Source: an uncultured euryarchaeote (GTDB lineage Archaea > Thermoplasmatota > Poseidoniia > Poseidoniales > Thalassarchaeaceae). Taken from it: DNA of 10,670 bases. The stretch lies in assembly GCA_937876055.1 (NCBI GenBank), contig CALEIW010000141.1:1-10670 (forward strand). Direction: 5' to 3'. The first letter of the stretch is position 1; each line of letters starts with the position of its first letter. The notes under the pieces are model-generated. The model searched no databases. It saw only the letters and a list, made by a program, of their open reading frames with translations, and was not told the origin of the DNA. Shown piece after piece: positions 6,357 to 10,670 of this stretch. A program made the translations under genes and the position numbers.

Positions 6357-6754
6357 GCGACGAAGATATCGAAGAAGGACCAAAGGATTGGTCTTTCACC
6401 TCTCATGTTGGAGCAGACCTTCGTGGAATTGACCTGTCAGGAGCTAACCTCCGCAGGGCGGTCTTTGATGGAGCGGACCTGGAAGGTGCCGATTTGTCAG
6501 GCGCTGATCTCCGGAAGGCTTCATTCAAGCGTGCAAATCTGATGAAGGCTGCATTTGATGATGCAGATATGCGTGGGGCGATTTTTGTCAAGGCACGAAT
6601 GAATTTGTCAAATTTTCAACGCTGTCGCCTTGATGGGGCCGATCTACGAGGAATAAGAGGGCGCTATGCTATCTGGAGAGATGCAAATTGGTGGAATGCG
6701 ACTATGGATGATGACCTGCGTACCGCACTTGGAAAGAAGTGGCCGAAACCTTGA
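6353..6754 (+). CDS. Pentapeptide-repeat protein
   Basis: A 133-residue protein built mostly of A(D/N)Lxx-type pentapeptides, which fold into a right-handed four-sided beta helix. From residue 20 to 99 there are 16 repeats in unbroken register (GADLR, GIDLS, GANLR, RAVFD and so on), enough for about four coils. More degenerate units (YAIWR, DANWW, NATMD) carry the pattern to about residue 119. The N-terminal 19 residues are acidic, and the Trp-rich end (WRDANWW) leads into a short basic tail ending KKWPKP. There is no signal peptide, so it is likely cytoplasmic. Some family members (Qnr, MfpA) mimic DNA and bind gyrase, but most have no known role and nothing here proves that one. The GTG start at 6353 overlaps the upstream stop by 4 bases, tying it to the winged-helix-like protein. 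Confidence 0.85.
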   Translation: MSDEDIEEGPKDWSFTSHVGADLRGIDLSGANLRRAVFDGADLEGADLSGADLRKASFKRANLMKAAFDDADMRGAIFVKARMNLSNFQRCRLDGADLRGIRGRYAIWRDANWWNATMDDDLRTALGKKWPKP

Positions 6755-6759
6755 ATCGA

Positions 6760-7176
6760 TTAGTTGAGAGTCAATTTTGAAAGGCCTTCTCTCATCCAGC
6801 CAGGAACTGGTATCTTCTTCTTCACATCAGTCATATCGACACATACTGTAACTTGGTCTGCAGACCAACAAAGAGTTCCATCTTGATTTCTAAATTCAAT
6901 TCTCCAAGTGATTGAAGTCTCCCCAATTTTGGGAACTGTAATTGTACATTCGACTGTGTCACCATAGGCTAATGGGTGACGGAAGTTTGCTTCTGAGTGA
7001 ACAAGTGGAAATCCAATATTGTGATCTCTCAAAATTTCATTGTAATGCATTCCACATGAATACTCCCAAGATTCTTCATAAAATCTGTGAGCTAGATCCC
7101 AAAATTGTGGATAGTAGACTATCTTCGCCATATCGACCATTGGGAAGTCGATTCGTCTACTCGAAGTAAAAGCCAT
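6760..7176 (-). CDS. Hotdog-fold acyl-CoA thioesterase (4-hydroxybenzoyl-CoA thioesterase family)
   Basis: Predicted to hydrolyse an acyl-CoA thioester in the cytoplasm; the acyl group cannot be told from sequence. The 138 residues match the single hotdog-domain length of this family. The opening RRIDFPMVDMAKIVYYPQFWDLAHRF corresponds to the family's D-x-A-G-IVYxPxYF active-site segment, and Asp15 is placed as the catalytic acid. Lys18 replaces the more usual Gly before IVYYP. The remaining hotdog strands follow: FPLVHSEANFRHPLAYGDTVECTI, TSITWRIEFRNQDGTL and SADQVTVCVDM, with a C-terminal IPVPGWMREGL. The ATG at 7174-7176 is the only start that keeps the full domain. CATATTCATC (7199-7208) sits about 23-32 bases upstream and could be a TATA element. 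It converges on the pentapeptide-repeat gene with 5 bases between the two genes. Confidence 0.85.
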   Translation of the reverse strand: MAFTSSRRIDFPMVDMAKIVYYPQFWDLAHRFYEESWEYSCGMHYNEILRDHNIGFPLVHSEANFRHPLAYGDTVECTITVPKIGETSITWRIEFRNQDGTLCWSADQVTVCVDMTDVKKKIPVPGWMREGLSKLTLN

Positions 7177-7199
7177 GTATCGCCATCGATGTCAAAGAG

Positions 7200-7484
7200 A
7201 TGAATATGCCGACTAATACCAAGGCTAAGGTATCTACAATTACTGCAATAATTCTTGCACTAATTTCAGGAATTATTCTAATAGCGTCTATCGTTGAAAT
7301 TTCAACCAATAAGGACAATCCTACTTCGGGACCTATTGCAATGACAGATGGTTGTTGTTATGGCGGATTAGGTTTGATTCTGTCTTGCTTTATATTTTCA
7401 ATTGCTGGACTTGTTCAAATTGGAGGGCTGTACTTCTTTTTAGATAATCAGAATGAAGTGGAAATGATACCACCTAAAGATTAG
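7200..7484 (+). CDS. Small two-helix membrane protein of unknown function
   Basis: The product has 94 residues. A polar, basic start (MNMPTNTKAK) leads to a first membrane segment at about 13-34 (TITAIILALISGIILIASIV). A polar loop of about 20 residues (EISTNKDNPTSGPIAMTDG) follows, then Cys52-Cys53, a second segment at about 55-81 rich in Gly, Leu and Phe, and a short acidic tail. The basic N-terminus suggests that both ends face the cytoplasm with the loop outside. No family was recognised. An in-frame ATG at 7206 is an alternative start. The gene is divergent from the thioesterase (23 bases apart) and ends 6 bases from the stop of the hydrolase gene, so it stands alone on its strand. It could be a real small gene; the clean hydrophobic pattern supports coding. 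Confidence 0.65.
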   Translation: MNMPTNTKAKVSTITAIILALISGIILIASIVEISTNKDNPTSGPIAMTDGCCYGGLGLILSCFIFSIAGLVQIGGLYFFLDNQNEVEMIPPKD

Positions 7485-7490
7485 CTAAAA

Positions 7491-8546
7491 TCACTCTCCC
7501 CTAGTGTGAGAAAGCATCCATTGCATTATTTCTGGATCGGAATAGATTGCAAACCAACCCCCGTGTTCTCCGCCAATTACTGTTTGGAATTCTATTTCCG
7601 CACCTAAATTTGTTAGATTCTCTGCCATTTGTGCAGCCATATCATAGGACGATGTGCTGTCATTTGTTCCATGACTCATCCAAACCGGTAAATGTGCTAT
7701 TTCTTCCGCTAAAGGGAGGTAAGAATATGGTTCATGGTGAGGGGTAAGTGGCATTATTGCTGCGAAGTAATCAGGTAGCGCTGCTGCTACAATGAAAGTA
7801 CCTCGGCCACCCATGCTCAAACCGGTTAGGTAGACTCTATCATCGTCAACATTCATGTTGGCTTTGATATCTTCAAGCACGTCTAATGCCTTTTTTGGGT
7901 CCCAATCAGCCTCTAATTTAGACGGTCGAACTATGATGTATTTGTCATCATCAGGCATGTGGAAATTATTTGTCATCATGTTATTGAAGAAGACTGAATC
8001 TAGTAATTGACCGTGAAGATATAGGAATAGAGGGTATTCATTGCTGGCGTTATATCCGGCTGGAACTTTTACAGAATATGTATATCCACACTCGTAATCA
8101 AGGCGTTCATCGACGACAGTTTCTGACTCATTGTCTAATTCTATCGAGGCGTATGAAATATCTGTCAAACCGTCGACTGCGAGCCATTGTCCAGCTTGAA
8201 TCTCAGGCCAAGATGAGGGGTTAGCTGTTGAGTTAAGACCCTCTGTAGCGGTCACGTTACATGGGGGAACTGCGATTGGTCCGGTCTCTTCTTCAGGCCG
8301 CTCAGTCTCTTCTTCTGGTCTATCTGAATCAAAGGAACACTCTTCTCTTTCCTCAATCCATGTTCCGCCTCTGCCTTCGCAATCCTCTAACGTGATTGTC
8401 GTAGATTCATTCGTCTCTTCCCACACATCTTCCCTTTCAATATCTGAAATTTGCTCTTCGGACGCTTCGGGTTCATCGTCTGAAGCACATCCTACAATAC
8501 TGCAAGAAAGTAGTAGAATAGTTAGAGCGAACGCTGCACTTCGCAT
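7491..8546 (-). CDS. Secreted alpha/beta-hydrolase lipoprotein (esterase, PHB-depolymerase-like)
   Basis: A 351-residue lipoprotein, probably anchored on the outer face of the membrane and cleaving an ester in scavenged material; its substrate is unknown. The signal peptide (MRSAAFALTILLLSCSIVGC) ends in a lipobox with Cys20. Residues 21-50 are very acidic. A compact Cys module lies at 56-70 (CEGRGGTWIEEREEC), then a repeated RPEEET linker. The hydrolase core starts near 155: YSVKVPAGYNASNEYPLFLYLHG with the oxyanion HG at 178-179, VYLTGLSMGGRG with nucleophile Ser244, HGTNDSTSSY with Asp296, and IGGEHGGW with His328, a complete catalytic triad. The GLSMGG elbow and layout are typical of esterase D / PHB depolymerase-type enzymes. 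ATG 8544-8546 is chosen because it begins the signal peptide and has a TATA box at leaderless distance; an upstream extension would run into the tRNA gene. Confidence 0.85.
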   Translation of the reverse strand: MRSAAFALTILLLSCSIVGCASDDEPEASEEQISDIEREDVWEETNESTTITLEDCEGRGGTWIEEREECSFDSDRPEEETERPEEETGPIAVPPCNVTATEGLNSTANPSSWPEIQAGQWLAVDGLTDISYASIELDNESETVVDERLDYECGYTYSVKVPAGYNASNEYPLFLYLHGQLLDSVFFNNMMTNNFHMPDDDKYIIVRPSKLEADWDPKKALDVLEDIKANMNVDDDRVYLTGLSMGGRGTFIVAAALPDYFAAIMPLTPHHEPYSYLPLAEEIAHLPVWMSHGTNDSTSSYDMAAQMAENLTNLGAEIEFQTVIGGEHGGWFAIYSDPEIMQWMLSHTRGE

Positions 8547-8568
8547 ATATTGACATGAATTATTTCCG

Positions 8569-8576
8569 TTATTTAG
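8569..8576 (-). promoter_or_regulatory. TATA box for the hydrolase lipoprotein gene
   Basis: Read on the minus strand, CTAAATAA covers positions -30 to -23 relative to the ATG at 8544-8546. This is an almost ideal archaeal TATA sequence at the spacing of a leaderless transcript, and no Shine-Dalgarno sequence lies between. It sits in the 67 bases between the gene and the upstream tRNA, so the gene has its own promoter. Confidence 0.55.
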
Positions 8577-8613
8577 TGTTGTATTGAGAAAAGTCGCCAC
8601 AATTCGGTAGTAA

Positions 8614-8690
8614 TGGCGGACCCACCGCGATTCGAACACGGGTTTGAGGCTCCGCAAGCCCCAGTGATATCCAGGCTACACTATGGGTCC
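8614..8690 (-). tRNA. tRNA-Arg, anticodon GCG, with encoded CCA
   Basis: A 77-base intronless tRNA including the encoded CCA (8614-8616). The acceptor stem GGACCCA / TGGGTCC is fully paired, with discriminator G. The D arm GTGTAGCCTGGATATCAC keeps A14, G15, G18-G19 and A21; its fourth pair is a T-T mismatch. The anticodon stem GGGGC / GCCTC closes the loop TTGCGGA, giving anticodon GCG (8653-8655), which reads CGC and CGU arginine codons. The variable loop has 4 bases, and the T arm CCGTG-TTCGAAT-CGCGG pairs fully with one G-T. A TATA element lies 27-31 bases upstream of the 5' end. The gene stands between the hydrolase lipoprotein gene and the 116-residue protein gene on the same strand. Confidence 0.95.
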
Positions 8691-8716
8691 AGCGAGTTTT
8701 CGACCGGCGACTTCTG

Positions 8717-8721
8717 TATAA
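8717..8721 (-). promoter_or_regulatory. TATA element for tRNA-Arg
   Basis: On the minus strand GGTTATACAG places TTATA at 8717-8721, 27-31 bases before the tRNA 5' end at 8690. This is the normal distance between a TATA box and the start of an archaeal tRNA transcript, implying a primary transcript with little or no 5' leader. Confidence 0.5.
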
Positions 8722-8739
8722 CCCCGACGGTGGGTCAAA

Positions 8740-9090
8740 TCACATTGAAAGAGGAAGTACTGTCTTCCATCGAGGCTCGGCAAGTTTCTTCGCATTAGGT
8801 CCAATCCTAGTATTCTTGGTCTTATGAGTGAGAACTCCGTGCATCCCCTCAACTGAGAATTTTACTCTTAATTCGACCATGCGATCTCTTTCCGCTGCAA
8901 TCATCTGGTCGTCATCCAGGTCGATGCTGCCGCCCGCTTCATCGCCGGCGTTCGTAATGCTCAAACTATTGCCTTCCATACTGGCCCGAGGAGAGAAATC
9001 GAAATCGTTTGGTTCGTTCATCAAGACATCTACATCGACAATCAATCGGTTTCTCACCGAGGCCTTCTTGACTTTGATTGAACGTACCAT
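8740..9090 (-). CDS. Uncharacterised 116-residue protein
   Basis: No family was recognised. The N-terminus is basic with alternating hydrophobic residues (MVRSIKVKKASVRNRLIVDVDVLM), which looks like a beta strand pair. The middle is acidic and polar (about 26-66, including GGSIDLDDDQ), followed by a helix-like AAERDRMVELRVKFSVEGMHG and a basic C-terminal part (LTHKTKNTRIGPNAKKLAEPRWK). There is no signal peptide or membrane segment, so it is probably cytoplasmic. ATG 9088-9090 is favoured over the TTG three bases earlier because a strong GGAGGG precedes it, unusual in a window where most starts lack one. The gene lies 54 bases downstream of the PKD lipoprotein gene and 49 bases upstream of tRNA-Arg, all on one strand. 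Coding is supported by the ribosome-binding site and a full-length reading frame. Confidence 0.65.
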   Translation of the reverse strand: MVRSIKVKKASVRNRLIVDVDVLMNEPNDFDFSPRASMEGNSLSITNAGDEAGGSIDLDDDQMIAAERDRMVELRVKFSVEGMHGVLTHKTKNTRIGPNAKKLAEPRWKTVLPLSM

Positions 9091-9111
9091 CAAAGCCCTC
9101 CAATGGCTTTG
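9091..9111 (-). promoter_or_regulatory. Start-abutting hairpin containing the Shine-Dalgarno sequence
   Basis: On the minus strand, CAAAGCC (9105-9111) and GGCTTTG (9091-9097) are perfect 7-base complements around the loop ATTGGAG (9098-9104). The last paired base is position -1 of the ATG at 9090. The Shine-Dalgarno GGAGGG is split: GGAG lies in the loop and its final GG in the stem. This geometry could gate ribosome access to the 116-residue gene. It lies about 34 bases after the stop of the PKD lipoprotein gene and is not followed by a T-run, so a terminator is less likely. Confidence 0.5.
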
Positions 9112-9144
9112 GGTTGAAAGGCCTTATCCATCGAAAATGAGAGA

Positions 9145-10329
9145 TTATGCTGTGACTTCACTGACCCTTGGAACAAGTATGGTGTAATCTATGGTTAGAG
9201 TCCAGTCATTTCCAGAGTCCGGATCTACTTCATCAACTAGAATGTCTGGGTCGCATTCATCTGCTGTAATTACCCATATCCATTCGCCTTGCCCGAATCT
9301 CGCACCAGCTTCGTTGAGAAGAGATTGTTCTAGGCTATCCGAACTATCAGCGCTTACCGTGTATCCGCTATCTGGCCAGGGATTCAAGTCTCCCCTGTCT
9401 ATACTCGCTGTTGCATTTAGTGTAATATTATCATGGGAAGTCTGAGAACTCGTACTCCATCCAGTCATTGGAATATTTAGTCGGAGTGTGAAATTATCTT
9501 CCGGCCATTGAATTGGGAGTAAATCTCGATCCAGAACCAAAGTTGCATTGACCTGCATGATTCTCGCGCCATTAGTTCGAGATCCTATTTGGCCGGGAAT
9601 ATGTTGGTGTGTTGTACTCTCGCCTTGTTCGGTATATCCTGACCATTCGTAAGTCACATGTTGTTCTTCCCAAACCACATTGAACATTCTGCTTACCACC
9701 ATTAAGCTCCAAATTTCTGTGCTGGTGGCCCCGTTATCGTCAACAACTGTTAGCGAACCGGTTTGATTACCAGAATTTGTGTACATAACTTGAATTGAAG
9801 AAGAAGTGGAATCCGCATCGTTCGTTGGATCTCCGTCACCATTTCTGTCAAATCCAAGGTCTAGATCCCAAATGAATTCGACACCACCGCCTTCGGAATC
9901 ATAGGATGCTGAGGCATCAATGGTAGCTGTCTGATTTGTACGGACATAGCCCGGTTTCTCGATTACGATGGTTGGTGGAGAATTTACGAATATGGTTATC
10001 GATGCTCTATCGCTTTCCCCACGGTCGTTGAAAACAACAACTTCAACGTCGTGGTTTCCAGCTTGAGTGAAAGTGTGGAAAGCGATACCGGTGGACGTGG
10101 TCTTCTGTTCTCCATCACCAAAGTCCCAAACATACTCATCGATAATTGTAGGCGATGGTGTGCTGGAAGATCTAGCATCAAAATTCACTGATTCGCCGAG
10201 ATTAATCGATGTTTGATCTGCGCTTATTTCCGCAATCGGAGTTGTTGATGCCAAGCCGGTGCATCCTGCCAAAGCGGTAAACAAGAGTAGAACCGACAGT
10301 GATACGGCTCGTCCGGCTTGTAACCCCAT
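9145..10329 (-). CDS. PKD-domain surface lipoprotein
   Basis: A 394-residue cell-surface lipoprotein, probably adhesive or structural; no catalytic motif was seen. The signal peptide (MGLQAGRAVSLSVLLLFTALAGC) has lipobox LAGC and Cys23. A first PKD domain spans about 31-116, with the hallmark EYVWDFGDGE at 65-74 and the FHTFTQAGNHDVEVVV strand. A second spans about 117-212: FIWDLDLGFD leads into an inserted Asp-rich loop, DRNGDGDPTND (161-171), that resembles an EF-hand-like calcium loop, then GSLTVVDDNGATS. Residues about 220-394 are an unrecognised beta-rich region with several NxT/S sites and a DECDPD segment. ATG 10327-10329 is chosen because it opens the signal peptide; the frame upstream has no ATG. 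The upstream spacer is shared with a divergent exonuclease gene and holds direct repeats and a palindrome. Confidence 0.85.
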   Translation of the reverse strand: MGLQAGRAVSLSVLLLFTALAGCTGLASTTPIAEISADQTSINLGESVNFDARSSSTPSPTIIDEYVWDFGDGEQKTTSTGIAFHTFTQAGNHDVEVVVFNDRGESDRASITIFVNSPPTIVIEKPGYVRTNQTATIDASASYDSEGGGVEFIWDLDLGFDRNGDGDPTNDADSTSSSIQVMYTNSGNQTGSLTVVDDNGATSTEIWSLMVVSRMFNVVWEEQHVTYEWSGYTEQGESTTHQHIPGQIGSRTNGARIMQVNATLVLDRDLLPIQWPEDNFTLRLNIPMTGWSTSSQTSHDNITLNATASIDRGDLNPWPDSGYTVSADSSDSLEQSLLNEAGARFGQGEWIWVITADECDPDILVDEVDPDSGNDWTLTIDYTILVPRVSEVTA

Positions 10330-10330
10330 T

Positions 10331-10357
10331 ACACAAATGGCGTAAAGGGACACAAAT
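10331..10357. repeat. Direct repeat ACACAAAT, 19 bases apart
   Basis: ACACAAAT occurs at 10331-10338 and 10350-10357. On the minus strand they read CCATTTGTGT, directly before the PKD gene's ATG, and CCTATTTGTGT, which lies where its TATA box would be. The 19-base period is close to two helical turns, so both copies face the same side of the DNA. A regulator site is possible but unproven. Confidence 0.3.
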
Positions 10358-10365
10358 AGGTATGA

Positions 10366-10378
10366 CGGAATAATTCCG
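10366..10378. promoter_or_regulatory. 13-base perfect palindrome in divergent promoter region
   Basis: CGGAATAATTCCG is a perfect palindrome around a central A. It lies 37-49 bases upstream of the PKD lipoprotein start and contains AATAATT, the best TATA-like sequence for the exonuclease gene. An operator that blocks the plus-strand promoter, and perhaps the minus-strand one, would look like this. The role is inferred. Confidence 0.4.
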
Positions 10379-10420
10379 ATTACCAATGAAGTTCAAGGAG
10401 GGTCTTTCGTCCGTGAAGTC

Positions 10421-10670
10421 ATGGTCGGAGGTATGCTCACCGGATACAGGGTTCTCGGTTTCGACCTAGAGACCACAGGATTGAGTCCTCGAAGCGACCG
10501 GATTGTGCAATATGCATTGATTGGTAGTGACGTTGATGGTTCTCATATCAACAAAACCTCTCTTGTAAATCCTCGTCGCTCTATACCTCCTGAATCATCT
10601 CGGGTGCACGGAATTACTGACGAAGATGTTAGGGGAGAAAGTGAGTTTTCTGAGCATTTACCTGAATTAA
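10421..10670 (+). CDS. DnaQ-family (DEDD) 3'-5' exonuclease, 5' part (runs off window)
   Basis: The first 83 codons of a cytoplasmic 3'-5' exonuclease of the DnaQ/RNase T superfamily. The ExoI motif FDLETTGLSP has the metal-binding Asp15 and Glu17. DRIVQYALIGSDVDG is the usual second strand, and SLVNPRRSIPPESSRVHGITDEDV matches the NP-x-IP-x-HGI-x-ED-V segment found in DNA polymerase III epsilon-type exonucleases. ExoII and ExoIII lie beyond the edge, so it could be a stand-alone proofreading-type nuclease or the front of a longer fusion with a helicase or polymerase domain. ATG 10421 is used; an in-frame ATG at 10433 is possible but would have GGAGGT touching it. A GGAGG at 10397-10401 is too distant to serve 10421 well. 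Confidence 0.85.
   Translation, partial: MVGGMLTGYRVLGFDLETTGLSPRSDRIVQYALIGSDVDGSHINKTSLVNPRRSIPPESSRVHGITDEDVRGESEFSEHLPEL

Noticed and set aside
6403..6591. A 62-codon minus-strand ORF rich in Ser, Ala, Pro and Arg
   Set aside because: It is the mirror of the pentapeptide-repeat coding sequence, whose period keeps the opposite frame open.
8547..8657. A 37-codon upstream extension of the hydrolase lipoprotein
   Set aside because: It would put coding sequence into the tRNA-Arg gene and bury the signal peptide; the ATG at 8544-8546 has a good TATA box and opens the signal peptide.
8613..8798. A 61-codon plus-strand ORF across the tRNA
   Set aside because: It covers the tRNA gene and its promoter on the opposite strand and has no protein-like pattern.
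1..10670. Mobile element, CRISPR array or defence island
   Set aside because: No transposase, integrase, regular spaced repeats or known defence gene was seen; the content is housekeeping and surface proteins.

Overview
The window looks like a stretch of core chromosome from a planktonic euryarchaeon, most likely Marine Group II (Poseidoniales) or a close relative. The call rests on the mix of genes. There is an archaeal/eukaryal-type Trm1 tRNA methyltransferase, an archaeal PAC2-family proteasome assembly chaperone, and a tRNA-Arg with an encoded CCA end and a TATA element at the archaeal distance. These sit next to a bacterial-type NfuA and several secreted lipoproteins with acidic mature N-termini and PKD domains. 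Leaderless-type TATA boxes about 23-35 bases ahead of start codons (best case 8569-8576) fit this. The lineage is inferred from content, not from a marker-gene search.

Layout. 1-414 (minus) is the 5' part of an amino-acid-type ABC transporter binding lipoprotein that runs off the left edge and seems to lack the first part of its ligand-binding lobe. An AT-rich 285-base divergent spacer follows. Then come purM (purine synthesis) and trm1 on the plus strand. trm1 ends in an 18-base tail-to-tail overlap with moaA (molybdopterin synthesis, minus). nfuA (Fe-S delivery, plus) converges on a PAC2 chaperone gene (minus). 5811-6754 is a two-gene operon of unknown function: a small protein with a winged-helix-like C-terminus, overlapped by 4 bases by a pentapeptide-repeat protein.

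Next are a hotdog-fold thioesterase (minus), a two-helix membrane protein (plus) and a secreted alpha/beta-hydrolase lipoprotein (minus). tRNA-Arg(GCG), a 116-residue protein of unknown function and a two-PKD-domain lipoprotein follow on the minus strand. The right edge holds the first 83 codons of a DnaQ-family 3'-5' exonuclease on the plus strand.

Most genes are unrelated housekeeping functions packed tightly. Functional links within the window are limited to the 5811-6754 gene pair and a loose theme of Fe-S biology: NfuA could supply clusters to proteins such as MoaA, which carries two 4Fe-4S clusters. No mobile element, CRISPR array, prophage or obvious defence locus is visible. The most unusual signal is non-coding. 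Perfect inverted repeats lie directly against, or 3 bases from, the start codons of three genes (the binding protein, trm1 and the 116-residue protein). In two of them a Shine-Dalgarno-like sequence overlaps the hairpin.
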